Below are positions 33,933-44,855 of a stretch of 64,000 nucleotides of DNA, piece by piece (position 1 is the stretch's first letter; each line of letters starts with the position of its first letter). The notes below the pieces were generated by a model. The model saw only the letters and a list, made by a program, of their open reading frames with translations. It made no database searches and was not told the DNA's origin. The position numbers and the translations under genes were made by a program. The DNA is from Mycolicibacter senuensis (lineage in GTDB: Bacteria; Actinomycetota; Actinomycetes; Mycobacteriales; Mycobacteriaceae), in the NCBI RefSeq assembly GCF_003284925.1, contig NZ_QMEX01000003.1:78288-142287 (forward strand). Direction: 5' to 3'.

Positions 33933-35705
33933 TTAAGCCAACGAGCGCCGCCAGGCGTCATGCAAGGCGGCGTAATGCCCCCCGGCGCGGATCAAATCGG
34001 CCGGCGGCCCGTCTTCGACGACGGTGCCGTCCTCGATCACCAGCACCCGGTCGGCGATCTCGACGGTGGAGAGCCGGTGGGCGATCACCAGCGCGGTCCG
34101 CCGGGCCAACACCGTGCGCAGCGCCTGTTGCACCATCCGCTCGCCCGGAATGTCCAGCGCCGAGGTCGCCTCGTCCAGAATCAGCACCGCCGGGTCGGCG
34201 AGGAACGCCCGCGCGAATGCGACCAGCTGACGCTGGCCCGCCGACAGCCGTCCGCCGCGCTTGGCCACGTCGGTGTCATAGCCGTCCGGCAAGGCGGCGA
34301 TGAACGCCTCGGCGCCCACGCCGGCCACGGCGGCGACCACCTCGGCGTCGGTCGCCTCGGGACGGCCGAACCGGATGTTGTCGGCGAGCGTCCCGGAGAA
34401 CAGGAAGTTCTCCTGAGTCACCATCACCACGTGCCGGCGCAGCTCCGCCTGCGTGAGATCACGCAGGTCGACACCGTCGAGCGTCACCGAGCCCGATGCC
34501 GGGTCGTGGAACCGGGCGATCAGCTTGGCGATGGTCGTCTTGCCCGCACCGGTGCTGCCGACCAGCGCCACCGTCTGGCCGGCCGGGATGCTCAACGACA
34601 GTCCGTCCAGCACCGGCGCATCGGACCGGTAGCCGAAACACACGCCGCGCAAGGCGATCTCACCGCGCACCTCGGCGAGGGTGACCGGAGTGTCGGGGTC
34701 GGCTACTCCGGGTTTCTCGGCGAGCACCGCGGCCAGCTTCTGCAGCGCCGAGGTCGCCGACTGGAAGGTGTTGAGGAATTGGGTGATCTCCTGCATCGGG
34801 TCGAAGAACATCCGCAGGTAGAGCAGGAACGCGGTGAACGTCCCGATCGTCATGTGCCCGTGCAGGACTCGCCAGCCGCCGTAGAGCACCACCATCCCGG
34901 TGGTGAGGTTGCCGACCAGCTTGACGCCGGGCGAGAAGACGGCGACCAGTTTGAACGCCTTCTCATTGACGGCGCGGTAGCGGTCGGCGACCTCGGCGAA
35001 CAGTTCGGCGTTGCGTGCTTCGCGCCGGTAGGCCTGCACCGCCTTGATACCGGTCATGGTCTCGACGAACTGCACGATCACCCGCGCGGCGTGTTCGCGC
35101 ACCGCGGTATAGGTCTTCGACGACTCGGCCCGAAACCACCGCAGCAACGCCACCAGCACCGGGAAGGCGCCCAAACACATCAGGCCCAGCCGCCAGTCCA
35201 GCACGACCAGCAGCACCGCGGTGCCGGCCAGCGTCAGCACGGCACTGACCAGGCTGTCGAACCCGCCCAGCAGCATCTCCTGGATCGCGTCGACGTCGTT
35301 GGTCAGCCGGCTGACCACCCGCCCCGAGGTGTAGCGGTCGTGAAAGCCGACGTCGAGGCGCTGGAAGTGCCGGAACACCCGTCGCCGCAGCTCCAGCAGC
35401 ACCCGCTGGCCGATCCTGCCCGACCACTGCAGGAACAGCATGCGGCTGCCGGCCTGCACGAGCACCACCGCGCCCAGCGCGACGATGATCGCCGTCAGTA
35501 CCGCCGTCGAGCCGTCGGCCGCGATGGGCGGGATTCCCCGGTCGATACCGCGCTGCGCCAGAACCGGAACCGCAAGGCGGGCAGCGTTTTCCACCACAAC
35601 GATCAACGCCAGCAACACGACCGCGACGCGGTAGGGGCGCAGCAGCGACCACAGCAGGCCGCGCGCTGCGGCCCGGCCGGCGACGGCCGTCACCGCCGTG
35701 CCCAC
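33933..35705 (-). CDS. ABC exporter half-transporter (canonical ATP site)
   Basis: 590 residues: six-helix exporter domain (about 1-310, with LLWSLLRPYRVAVVLLAL) followed by an ATPase domain. Walker A GSTGAGKTT, signature LSAGQRQLVAFAR, Walker B VLILDEATSALD with catalytic Glu, and a switch AHRLSTVE histidine are all standard. Its start overlaps the upstream half-transporter gene by 16 bp, so the two should form a heterodimer. Substrate unknown: similar pairs in mycobacteria are lipid or drug exporters. Confidence 0.9.
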   Translation of the reverse strand: MGTAVTAVAGRAAARGLLWSLLRPYRVAVVLLALIVVVENAARLAVPVLAQRGIDRGIPPIAADGSTAVLTAIIVALGAVVLVQAGSRMLFLQWSGRIGQRVLLELRRRVFRHFQRLDVGFHDRYTSGRVVSRLTNDVDAIQEMLLGGFDSLVSAVLTLAGTAVLLVVLDWRLGLMCLGAFPVLVALLRWFRAESSKTYTAVREHAARVIVQFVETMTGIKAVQAYRREARNAELFAEVADRYRAVNEKAFKLVAVFSPGVKLVGNLTTGMVVLYGGWRVLHGHMTIGTFTAFLLYLRMFFDPMQEITQFLNTFQSATSALQKLAAVLAEKPGVADPDTPVTLAEVRGEIALRGVCFGYRSDAPVLDGLSLSIPAGQTVALVGSTGAGKTTIAKLIARFHDPASGSVTLDGVDLRDLTQAELRRHVVMVTQENFLFSGTLADNIRFGRPEATDAEVVAAVAGVGAEAFIAALPDGYDTDVAKRGGRLSAGQRQLVAFARAFLADPAVLILDEATSALDIPGERMVQQALRTVLARRTALVIAHRLSTVEIADRVLVIEDGTVVEDGPPADLIRAGGHYAALHDAWRRSLA

Positions 35706-37477
35706 TCGACGAGGTGTTCGGCGCCGTCATCGAGCTCGTCGTCGGCGGCCAGCAGGTAGCGGTACCGCGGCACCGTCGCCAGCAGTTCGGCATGGGTCCC
35801 GACCGCTGTGATCTTCCCGTGCTCCAGCAACGCCACCCGGTCGGCCAGCGCCACGGTCGAGGCCCGGTTGGCCACCACGATCGCGGTGATCGGCGGTCGA
35901 CCGTCGGCGCCGCGCAGCACCCGGCGCAACGCCGCCGTCACGGCGGCCTCGGTGTGCACATCCAGTGCCGACAGGGTGTCGTCGAGCACCAAGATCGCCG
36001 GCGCGGCCACCAGGGCCCGCGCCAGCGACAGCCGTTGACGCTGCCCACCCGACAGGCTCATCCCCTGCTCACCGATGCGGGTGTCGAGGCCGCACGGCAG
36101 GTCATAAACGAATCCCGCCGACGCCACCTCCAGGGCGCGGGCCAACTCCGCGTCGGTCGCCTCGGGCCGACCCAGCCGCAGGTTCTCGGCCACCGACATG
36201 GAGAACAGCGTGGGGTCGTCGAATGCGGTGATCACCGCCGAACGCAACGCGGCCAGCGTCAGTGAACGGATGTCCCGCCCGCCGATCAGGATCTGCCCCT
36301 CATCGGCGTCGTAGAGCCGCGACAGCAGCATCGCCAGCACCGACTTGCCGGATCCGGTGGCACCCACCAGCGCGACGGTCTCGCCGGCTTCGACGGTGAG
36401 ATCGACCCCGCGCAGCACCCACGAGCCGTCGGGACCCGAATCGCCGAAGCGGAACCCGACGTCGCGCAGCTCCAGTCGCCCGGACGGCGGCACCGGATCG
36501 TCGCCGTCGGTGATCTCGATCGGGGCGTCGAAGATCTCGGTGACCCGGTCGGCCGCTGTCATCGCCTCCTGGGTGGCCGACAGCAGAAAGCCCAACGACG
36601 ACACCGGCCAGACCAGCGAGAGCATCAAGGTGATGAAGGCGACCAGGGTGCCCATCGTGACCTGGTGGTGTCCGGCCGCGTACGCACCGACCGCCAGCAC
36701 CACGATCAGCGTGAGGTTGGGGATCACCTCCAGCAGCGTCCAGAACTTCGACGTCACCACCACCTTGTCGACGCCCAGGTCGCGCAGCCGCTCGGCCTGC
36801 GCGTCGAACCGGGCGAACACGTGGTCCTCGCGGCCGAACGCCTTGATCGTGCGCAGCCCCACCGCCGATTCCTCGACATCGGTGGCCAGCTGGCCCGCCT
36901 GGTCCTGCGCCCGCCGCGACAGCCGGGTGTATTGGCGCCGGAAGTGCTGCACCGTCAGCGTCACCGGCACCATCGACACGCAGGCGAGCACGCCCAGCGG
37001 CCAGTACAGCAGCAGCAGGATGGTCGTCACCGCGACGATCTGCAACGTGTTGAGCACCAGGAACACCAGAACGAATGCCAGAAACCGGCGGATGGTGGCC
37101 AGGTCGTTCATGATCCGCGACAGCAGCTGCCCGGACTGCCAGCGCCCGTGGAAGGTCATCGGCAGGATTTGCAGCCGGGCGTAGAGGTCCTTGCGAAGGT
37201 CGGCTTCGACGCCCATGGTGGCGTGCGCGACCAGCCATCGCCGCACGAACCACAGCACCGCCTCCCCGACCCCGAGCGCGGTGGCCGCCGTCCCGAGCAC
37301 CCACAGTCCCGGCTGGTCGCGGTGGGCCACCGGCCCGTCGATGACGGCCTTGGTGACCAGCGGGATCGTCACGGTGGCAGCCAGACCCACGACGGCCACC
37401 GTGACCATGGTGATCCACCTCGCCCGGTAGGGCCGCAGGTACGGCGCCAAGCTGCGCAACGCGGACGCCGGCTTCAC
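35690..37477 (-). CDS. ABC exporter half-transporter (degenerate ATP site)
   Basis: 595 residues from GTG 37477; the open frame to 37534 precedes the likely start and faces prrA. Exporter membrane domain (LAPYLRPYRARWITMVTV start) plus ATPase domain: Walker A GATGSGKS, signature MSLSGGQRQRLSLAR, Walker B LVLDDTLSALD in which Asp replaces the catalytic Glu, and VANRASTVA in which the switch His is replaced. This degenerate site paired with the intact partner downstream is typical of heterodimeric ABC exporters. Confidence 0.88.
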   Translation of the reverse strand: MKPASALRSLAPYLRPYRARWITMVTVAVVGLAATVTIPLVTKAVIDGPVAHRDQPGLWVLGTAATALGVGEAVLWFVRRWLVAHATMGVEADLRKDLYARLQILPMTFHGRWQSGQLLSRIMNDLATIRRFLAFVLVFLVLNTLQIVAVTTILLLLYWPLGVLACVSMVPVTLTVQHFRRQYTRLSRRAQDQAGQLATDVEESAVGLRTIKAFGREDHVFARFDAQAERLRDLGVDKVVVTSKFWTLLEVIPNLTLIVVLAVGAYAAGHHQVTMGTLVAFITLMLSLVWPVSSLGFLLSATQEAMTAADRVTEIFDAPIEITDGDDPVPPSGRLELRDVGFRFGDSGPDGSWVLRGVDLTVEAGETVALVGATGSGKSVLAMLLSRLYDADEGQILIGGRDIRSLTLAALRSAVITAFDDPTLFSMSVAENLRLGRPEATDAELARALEVASAGFVYDLPCGLDTRIGEQGMSLSGGQRQRLSLARALVAAPAILVLDDTLSALDVHTEAAVTAALRRVLRGADGRPPITAIVVANRASTVALADRVALLEHGKITAVGTHAELLATVPRYRYLLAADDELDDGAEHLVEWARR

Positions 37478-37546
37478 CCAATCGACCTTAGATCGAAGGC
37501 GGCGACCCGCGGCGCATCCCTCGCTTGATGGCAATGTTCAGGCAAA

Positions 37547-38266
37547 ATGGCGGCCATGAACAATCCCGCCAACGCTGCCGCCGCCCCCCGGGTACTGGTG
37601 GTCGACGACGACTCCGATGTGCTCGCCTCGCTGGAGCGCGGACTGCGACTGTCCGGATTCGAAGTGGCGACGGCGGCCGACGGCGCCGAAGCGTTGCGCA
37701 GCGCCAAGGAGACCCGCCCGGACGCCATCGTGCTCGACATCAACATGCCGGTGCTCGACGGCGTCAGCGTGGTGACGGCACTGCGGGCGATGGGCGATGA
37801 CGTGCCGGTCTGCGTGCTGTCCGCGCGCAGTTCGGTCGACGACCGCGTCGCCGGGCTGGAGGCCGGCGCCGACGACTACCTGGTCAAGCCCTTCGTGCTC
37901 GCCGAGCTGGTGGCCCGGGTGCGGGCGATGCTGCGGCGGCGCGGGTCGGCCGCCAGCTCGTCGTCGGAGACCATCACCGTCGGCCCGCTGGAGGTCGATA
38001 TCCCGGGCCGGCGCGCCCGGGTCAAGGGTGTCGACGTGGACCTGACCAAACGCGAGTTCGACCTGTTGGCCGTGCTCGCCGAGCACAAGACCGCGGTGCT
38101 CTCCCGCGCCCAGCTTCTCGAGCTGGTGTGGGGCTATGACTTCGCCGCCGACACCAACGTTGTGGACGTGTTCATCGGCTATCTGCGGCGCAAGCTGGAA
38201 GCCGGCGGCGCGCCACGGCTGCTGCACACCGTGCGCGGGGTCGGATTCGTCCTGCGCACGCAGTGA
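37547..38266 (+). CDS. prrA: Response regulator PrrA
   Basis: 239 residues. The receiver domain has [18 protein letters not shown], the phosphorylated Asp in [12 protein letters not shown] and Lys in [10 protein letters not shown]. The C-terminal winged helix ([36 protein letters not shown]) is OmpR-type. It is nearly identical to Rv0903c as remembered. PrrA is essential in mycobacteria and activates genes needed in early macrophage infection and nitrogen or pH stress. Followed by prrB after 8 bp; divergent from the ABC exporter. Confidence 0.95.
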   Translation: MAAMNNPANAAAAPRVLVVDDDSDVLASLERGLRLSGFEVATAADGAEALRSAKETRPDAIVLDINMPVLDGVSVVTALRAMGDDVPVCVLSARSSVDDRVAGLEAGADDYLVKPFVLAELVARVRAMLRRRGSAASSSSETITVGPLEVDIPGRRARVKGVDVDLTKREFDLLAVLAEHKTAVLSRAQLLELVWGYDFAADTNVVDVFIGYLRRKLEAGGAPRLLHTVRGVGFVLRTQ

Positions 38267-38274
38267 GGACCACG

Positions 38275-39618
38275 ATGAACGTCATGAACATGCTGCGGCG
38301 CATCTTCGCTCGAACGCCGTCGCTGCGCACCCGGGTGGTGCTGGCGACCGCCATCGGCACCGCCATCGTGACGGTCATCATCGGCGCCATCGTGTGGGTC
38401 GGGATCACCAACGACCGCAAGTACTGGCTGGACCGTCGGCTCGACGAGGCGGCCGGCCTGACGGTCCCGCTCATCGGCCTGGGTGAGCTGCCCCGCGCGG
38501 CCGGCGGGACCGACGCCGTGATCACGCTGCGCCGGGCAGGTGAGGTGACGTCGAACTCCGCGGTGGTGTTGCCCGAGCTGGAGGCGGGATACGCCGACAC
38601 CGAGATCGACGGCGTGCGCTACCGGGTGCGCACCGTCGACATTCCCGGGCCGGGTCCGCGGTCACTGGCGGTCGGCGCCACCTACGAGGCCACCATCGCC
38701 GACACCAACAACCTGCACCGCCGGGTGCTGCTGCTGTGCACCTTCGCGATCGGCGCGGCCGCGGTGCTGGGCTGGCTGCTGGCGGCGTTCGCGGTACGGC
38801 CGTTGCGTCGGCTGGCCCAGCAGGCCCGGTCGATCGACGCCGGTGACGAACGACCGGAGATCGAGGTGCGTGGCGCCAGGGAGGCCGTGGAGATCGCCGA
38901 GGCGATGCGCGGCATGCTGCAGCGGATCTGGACCGAACAGGACCGCACCAAAGAGGCGTTGGCGTCCGCGCGCGACTTCGCCGCGGTGTCCTCGCATGAG
39001 CTGCGCACGCCGCTGACCGCCATGCGCACCAACCTCGAGGTGCTGACGACGCTCGACCTGCCCGAGGACCAGCGCAAAGAAGTCCTCAGCGACGTGGTCC
39101 GCACCCAGTCGCGGATCGAGGCGACCCTGTCGGCCCTGGAGCGGCTGGCCCAGGGGGAACTGTCCACGGCCGACGATCAGGTTCCGGTCGACATCACCGA
39201 ACTGCTCGACCGGGCGGCGCACGACGCGATGCGGGTCTTCCCGGACCTGAACGTCTCGCTGGCGCCGTCACCCACCTGCATCATCGTCGGGCTGCCGGCC
39301 GGGTTGCGGCTGGCGGTCGACAACGCGATCGCCAACGCGGTCAAGCACGGCGGCGCCACCCAGGTGCAGCTCTCAGCGGTCACCTCGCGCGCCGGGGTCG
39401 AGATCGCCATCGACGACAACGGCAGCGGGCTTCCCGAAGAAGAGCGCCAGGTGGTGTTCGAGCGGTTCTCCCGCGGTTCGACGGCATCGCATTCCGGGTC
39501 CGGTCTCGGGCTGGCGCTGGTGGCTCAGCAGGCCGGGCTGCACGGCGGCACAGCGACCCTGGAGGACAGTCCGATGGGCGGGGTGCGGTTGGTGCTGCGA
39601 CTGCCGCCGCCACGCTAG
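38275..39618 (+). CDS. prrB: Sensor histidine kinase PrrB
   Basis: 447 residues from ATG 38275. A membrane helix at about 20-42 (VLATAIGTAIVTVIIGAIVW), an extracytoplasmic sensor region, a second helix (VLLLCTFAIGAAAVLGWLLA), a HAMP linker, the His box AAVSSHELRTPLTAMR, and N, G1 and G2 boxes of the kinase domain (NAIANAVKHGG, DDNGSGLPEEE, GSGLGLALV). The partner of PrrA, which it phosphorylates. Eight bases separate the two genes, with TGAGGACC as ribosome site. Confidence 0.95.
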   Translation: MNVMNMLRRIFARTPSLRTRVVLATAIGTAIVTVIIGAIVWVGITNDRKYWLDRRLDEAAGLTVPLIGLGELPRAAGGTDAVITLRRAGEVTSNSAVVLPELEAGYADTEIDGVRYRVRTVDIPGPGPRSLAVGATYEATIADTNNLHRRVLLLCTFAIGAAAVLGWLLAAFAVRPLRRLAQQARSIDAGDERPEIEVRGAREAVEIAEAMRGMLQRIWTEQDRTKEALASARDFAAVSSHELRTPLTAMRTNLEVLTTLDLPEDQRKEVLSDVVRTQSRIEATLSALERLAQGELSTADDQVPVDITELLDRAAHDAMRVFPDLNVSLAPSPTCIIVGLPAGLRLAVDNAIANAVKHGGATQVQLSAVTSRAGVEIAIDDNGSGLPEEERQVVFERFSRGSTASHSGSGLGLALVAQQAGLHGGTATLEDSPMGGVRLVLRLPPPR

Positions 39619-39640
39619 CGCACCCGCCGGGGCGTCAGGT

Positions 39641-39979
39641 CTATTCGCGCCGACTGTCCCAGCGTTGGAAGCCGGCCGCCGCGGCGGTCTGCTCGTCCTT
39701 GAACCACACCTCGGCGATCGTCGCCTCATAGGACGGGCTGTCGGGGCCGTGGTAGAGCATCGAATCCTCGTTGCCTTTGATGGTCCAACCGGCCGGCCCA
39801 CTACCACCCGCTCCCGCCCGCGCCGATCCGTCGCCGTAGGGCCTAGCCGCGACGGCGGCACCACCGACTGCTGGAGGCGTCGGCACCTCGCGTTTGACCC
39901 GCCGGATGGCGAAGGCGAATGTCAGTGTCAACCCCAGCAGAAATGACAGGCCCATCAGCCAGCAATTAGCGCCGTGCAT
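39641..39979 (-). CDS. arfC: ArfC-like membrane protein (Rv0901)
   Basis: 112 residues from ATG 39979, which overlaps the arfB stop (TGATG). One N-terminal membrane helix (CWLMGLSFLLGLTLTFAFA), then a linker and a C-terminal soluble segment with GWTIKGNEDSMLYHGPDSP and AEVWFKDEQTAAAAGFQRW, a short domain often found in mycobacterial envelope proteins. It is shorter than M. tuberculosis ArfC (about 174). In M. tuberculosis the arfABC operon is needed for ammonia release and growth at acid pH. Confidence 0.85.
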   Translation of the reverse strand: MHGANCWLMGLSFLLGLTLTFAFAIRRVKREVPTPPAVGGAAVAARPYGDGSARAGAGGSGPAGWTIKGNEDSMLYHGPDSPSYEATIAEVWFKDEQTAAAAGFQRWDSRRE

Positions 39980-40131
39980 CAGTCGGCTCCCATCTCCGGC
40001 GAGCCGGGCAGGGCCGCGATGGCATCCTCCCGGCTGGTGCGGCGGATCGACACGATCGTCAGTAACCAGGCGATCGCCGAACCCACCACGAATGCCAGCA
40101 GATACCACAGCCACTGCATGACGAAATCCAT
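39979..40131 (-). CDS. arfB: ArfB-like small membrane protein (Rv0900)
   Basis: 50 residues, the same length as M. tuberculosis ArfB: MDFVMQWLWYLLAFVVGS and a following AIAWLLTIVSI form one long membrane helix, then a short polar tail ending EMGAD. It is below many gene-finding length limits, but the position between arfA and arfC, the TGATG overlap with arfC and the exact length leave little doubt. Ribosome site AAGGAGA just upstream. Confidence 0.9.
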   Translation of the reverse strand: MDFVMQWLWYLLAFVVGSAIAWLLTIVSIRRTSREDAIAALPGSPEMGAD

Positions 40132-40143
40132 CGCAGATTCTCC

Positions 40144-41214
40144 TTAGCTAACCGTGATCGCGACACGACGGTTGTGGGCGCGGCCGTCCGGTGTCGCGTT
40201 GCTGGCGACCGGGTCGGCCGACCCGAACCCTATGGCGGTGACGCTGCTCGCCGGGACACCCTGGGCAACAAGGAAATCGGCGACCGATTTGGCCCGGTCG
40301 GTACTCAACGGCACGTTGATGCCGTCGTTGCCGGTGTTGTCGGTGTAACCGCTTACCGTCACCTGGGCGCTGCGACAACCCTTGAGCGTCTCCGCGACCC
40401 GACTCAGTTGCCGGCGGGTGTCCGGCGACAGGGCGTAACCGTTGGTCACGAAGGTGACGGGCGTGGCCATCAACGCGGTGACGTCGGCTTGTAGGTTGCC
40501 GCAGTCACCGGCTGGGGCAGGAGCCGGTGACCCGGGCGCTGCGGGCGTGCTGGGGGCCTCGCGACGCGGGATCTCTCGGCTGGGAGCCACCGGGGTGGGA
40601 GCCTCCGGTGCATCGGGCAGGACCAGAATGTTGTTGGAGATCACCAGATTTGGCCAGGCCGCGGTCGCGGCCGCCTCGACGGCTGACCTGACCGCGCCGG
40701 ATGAGGCGGTACCGATCAGCGCGACGGTGCCACCGCTGATCCTGAATTTGAAGTCCGGCATGGTCGCCGAGGCCTTGAATACCGAGCCCAGGGCGGCGGC
40801 GTCGGGCACCTTGACACCCGGTTTGATGTTGAGGTTGTCCACCAATTGCACACTGCTGCCGTACAACCCGGTGAGCATGTCGATCAGTCCGGTTCGCGTG
40901 GCGATGTCGGGAAGCTCGCCGTTGAGAGTGATGACATTGCCGTTACGCAGAATCGACAACGGGGCAAACGATATTCCCGGTGCATTCGGCTCCGGTGCCG
41001 CCGGCATCGATAGCGACGGCACGGGGACCCCGGGCAGGGTGGCGTCGCCCGCGGTGATGCCGATTCTTCCTCGATCCGCCACTGCCAGTCCGATCAATGC
41101 CAGTAGCAACGGAATTGCCGCCAAGGCCACCAACCATCCGGGCCCGGGTGGTCGACGGTAAAAGCGCGATTTCGCTCGCCAGCCGGTCGCGGTCCGGTTT
41201 TCGGGGCCCGGCAT
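40144..41214 (-). CDS. arfA: Outer-membrane/OmpA-family protein ArfA (OmpATb)
   Basis: 356 residues (M. tuberculosis 326). ATG 41214 follows GGAGG. The N-terminal membrane helix (WLVALAAIPLLLALIGLAV) is followed by a BON-type region (about 85-210) and a Pro/Ala linker, then the OmpA C-terminal peptidoglycan-binding domain: TVSGYTDNTGNDGINVPLS and AIGFGSADPVASN contain the usual Asp and Arg. It should span the inner membrane and bind peptidoglycan in the periplasm. First gene of arfABC. Confidence 0.93.
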   Translation of the reverse strand: MPGPENRTATGWRAKSRFYRRPPGPGWLVALAAIPLLLALIGLAVADRGRIGITAGDATLPGVPVPSLSMPAAPEPNAPGISFAPLSILRNGNVITLNGELPDIATRTGLIDMLTGLYGSSVQLVDNLNIKPGVKVPDAAALGSVFKASATMPDFKFRISGGTVALIGTASSGAVRSAVEAAATAAWPNLVISNNILVLPDAPEAPTPVAPSREIPRREAPSTPAAPGSPAPAPAGDCGNLQADVTALMATPVTFVTNGYALSPDTRRQLSRVAETLKGCRSAQVTVSGYTDNTGNDGINVPLSTDRAKSVADFLVAQGVPASSVTAIGFGSADPVASNATPDGRAHNRRVAITVS

Positions 41215-41314
41215 GGATCCTCCTCGAAGGTCGAAAAAGCACCTCGTACCCAGGACACCGCGAGTGTAGGAGCTCTGAAGGACCCTCGGAGGTCTTCAGT
41301 CGATTTTTGCGGAC

Positions 41315-41788
41315 TCAGCGCGTCCCGGGGGCGCCGATTGTGAGTTCGTTGACGATGTTGACACGCGGCCAGGCGTCGCGGGCCGCGGCCTCGACGGCGG
41401 CCGCCTCGCCCGGCTTGGCCGCGGTGCCAGCCAGCGTCACGCTGTCACCGGCGGCGTGCAACGCGAAATCCCCGATCACCCCCGCCGCTTCGAATACCGG
41501 GGCCGACGCGGCCAGATCCGGTGTCGCGGCGCCCGGCGTCACACCGAGCCGATCGACGACGGTGACATCGTCGGCCGAGGTGATCACGGCGTCCAACAAC
41601 GCCCGTCTGGCCGCCGGATCCGGCACGTCACCGCTCAGGGTGATCTCGGTGCCCTGGCGGATCACCGACAGCGGCACCGGCATTGCGGCGGCGGGATCAG
41701 CGCCCTCCGGCGAAGCGCCCCGCAGCCCGCAACCGGTCGCGCCGAGCAGCACCGCGACGAGCGCCGCCGCCGCCAGCCAGCCGCGCAC
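41315..41788 (-). CDS. BON-domain lipoprotein related to ArfA
   Basis: 157 residues starting MRGWLAAAALVAVLLGATGC, a perfect lipoprotein signal (cleavage before Cys20). The rest, PLSVIRQGTEITLSGDVPD..., VTVVDRLGVTPGA and DAWPRVNIVNELTI, aligns by eye with ArfA residues about 85-210 (PLSILRNGNVITLNGELPD..., VQLVDNLNIKPGV, AAWPNLVISNNILV) but the OmpA domain is missing. It appears to be a duplicate of the ArfA BON module turned into a lipoprotein. Exported to the cell envelope. It lies just upstream of arfA's own start region but is read from the FKBP side; its ATG overlaps the FKBP stop region closely (one base apart). Confidence 0.85.
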   Translation of the reverse strand: MRGWLAAAALVAVLLGATGCGLRGASPEGADPAAAMPVPLSVIRQGTEITLSGDVPDPAARRALLDAVITSADDVTVVDRLGVTPGAATPDLAASAPVFEAAGVIGDFALHAAGDSVTLAGTAAKPGEAAAVEAAARDAWPRVNIVNELTIGAPGTR

Positions 41789-42157
41789 TCAGCGGGTGCC
41801 GAGCAGATCGATCATGAACACCAGTGTCTTGCCGGCGAGTTGATGACCGGTGCCGGCCGGGCCGTAGGCCAGCTCGGGCGGGATGACCAATTGGCGCCGA
41901 CCGCCCACCTTCATGCCCGGGATGCCGTCCTGCCAGCCGGCGATGAGCCCGTCAAGCGGAAACTCCAGCGGTTCCCCCCGGTTCCACGAGCTGTCGAACT
42001 CGGCGCCGGAGTCGTAGTCGACTCCGAGGTAGTGCACGTTGACGAGTGCGCCGGGAGCGGCCTCGGCCCCGTTTCCGACAACGATGTCGGAGATGACCAA
42101 CTCGGTCGGCGGCGGGCCGGCCGGAACGGTGATCTGCGGTTTGCCCGGCTTCGTCAC
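41789..42157 (-). CDS. FKBP-type peptidyl-prolyl isomerase
   Basis: 122 residues. [42 protein letters not shown] and [16 protein letters not shown] are the standard FKBP motifs that form the isomerase pocket. No signal peptide, so cytoplasmic. It lies 5 bp after gltA2 and one base before the BON lipoprotein, so a three-gene operon is likely. Confidence 0.93.
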   Translation of the reverse strand: MTKPGKPQITVPAGPPPTELVISDIVVGNGAEAAPGALVNVHYLGVDYDSGAEFDSSWNRGEPLEFPLDGLIAGWQDGIPGMKVGGRRQLVIPPELAYGPAGTGHQLAGKTLVFMIDLLGTR

Positions 42158-42162
42158 GGCGG

Positions 42163-43458
<1,296 letters not shown>

Positions 43459-43567
43459 AAGGAACCCCTTTGCACTATTCGGCTGACCAGTCGATCGAAG
43501 CGTGTATAGGAAAAGGTAGTCGGTTCCGGGGCGAAGCGCCCGCCCGGGGCCGAGTATCACGGGCCGG

Positions 43568-44839
43568 TCATTGCGCCGCTGCCGGTCCCGGCCGGTGATA
43601 GCGGATGAAGGCCGGCGCCGCGAGTGCGGCGAGCAGCACTCCGATGACCACCAGCACCCCACCGCCGGCGGCGGCCGCGGCCGTTCCCACCACCGCACCG
43701 GCCGCCCCGTGAACAGCATCGGCGAGGCGGGGCCCACCGGCCACGATCACGGTGAACACGCCCTGCAACCGCCCCCGGATCTCGTCGGAGGCGACCTGCT
43801 GCAGCATCGTCGAGCGGAACGCCGCCGACACCATGTCCGCGGCGCCGCCGACCGCCAGAAAGCCCAGCGCGACCCACAACACCGGACCCGGATGCCCGTC
43901 GGCCCGCGCGACCGCCAGCCCGAAGCCGGCCATCGCCGCGCCCCACACCACGATCGAGATGACGATCGCCAGGCCCTGGCGGCTGATCCGCGGCAGCCAT
44001 CCGGAGAACACCCCGCCGGCCACCGCGCCGACCGCCATCGCCGCGGCCAGCAGTGCCATCGTGGTGCCGCCGTCGACCGGTCCGCCGAAGTCCGCAGCGG
44101 CGATCTGCGGGAACAGCGCCCGAGGCAGTCCCAGCACCATCGCGATCAGGTCCACCACGAACGACATCAGCACCACGGTGTTGCCGGCCAGATAACGAAA
44201 CCCGTCCAGCACCGCCGCCAACCCGAAACGCGAGCCGTCGGTTGATCCGGCGGGCGGCATGGGCGCCAGCCGAAAGGTCGCCCAGATCGGGAAGAGGCAG
44301 GTGACAGCGTCAACCAGGTACAGCGTGGGCAGATCCACCCAGCCGAGCAGCAGCCCGGCCAGCAACGGCCCGACGATGGCCCCGAACTGCATCACGGTCA
44401 TGTTCAGCGAGTTGGCGGCCGGTAGGTCGCCGCCGGCCACCAACCGCGGAATGGCGGCGGCGCGGGTGGGCGAATTGACCGCGTAGAACCCCTGCTGCAC
44501 GGCCAGCAGCGAAAGCACCACCCAGACGTCACCACCCAGCACCGCCTGCACCCAGAGCAGCAGCGACGCGGCCGCCAGCCCGCAGGAGGCGATGATCAGC
44601 AGCTTGCGGCGGTCCATGGCGTCGGCCCAGGCGCCGCCGAGGAGCCCGAAGACCACCAGCGGCACCAGCGCGAACAGACCCGACAAGCCGACATACGCCG
44701 AACTGCCGGTCAGCGCGTAGATCTGGACCGGGACTGCGAAGATGGTCAGGTTCGCGCCGATGACGGTCGGAATCCCGGCCAGCCACAGCCGCCGGAAGTC
44801 CGGGTTGCGCAGCGGTGTGGTGTCGGCGAACAGCCTCAC
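43568..44839 (-). CDS. MFS transporter (EntS/enterobactin-exporter-like)
   Basis: 423 residues, twelve predicted membrane helices. LFADTTPLRNPDFRRLWLAG at the N-terminus, then NLTIFAVPVQIYALTGSSAYVG and AWADAMDRRKLLIIA (the loop between helices 2 and 3) are characteristic of the MFS subgroup that includes EntS and macrolide efflux proteins. Likely exports a siderophore, drug or metabolite. Seventeen bases after pdxH on the same strand. Confidence 0.88.
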   Translation of the reverse strand: MRLFADTTPLRNPDFRRLWLAGIPTVIGANLTIFAVPVQIYALTGSSAYVGLSGLFALVPLVVFGLLGGAWADAMDRRKLLIIASCGLAAASLLLWVQAVLGGDVWVVLSLLAVQQGFYAVNSPTRAAAIPRLVAGGDLPAANSLNMTVMQFGAIVGPLLAGLLLGWVDLPTLYLVDAVTCLFPIWATFRLAPMPPAGSTDGSRFGLAAVLDGFRYLAGNTVVLMSFVVDLIAMVLGLPRALFPQIAAADFGGPVDGGTTMALLAAAMAVGAVAGGVFSGWLPRISRQGLAIVISIVVWGAAMAGFGLAVARADGHPGPVLWVALGFLAVGGAADMVSAAFRSTMLQQVASDEIRGRLQGVFTVIVAGGPRLADAVHGAAGAVVGTAAAAAGGGVLVVIGVLLAALAAPAFIRYHRPGPAAAQ

Positions 44840-44855
44840 CGCAGCGGACCCGAGA

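Noticed and set aside
33960..35759. Plus-strand frame of 599 codons opposite the ABC exporter
   Set aside because: Opposite strand of a gene with intact Walker and signature motifs; translation is dominated by Arg, Gln, His and Gly with no domain.
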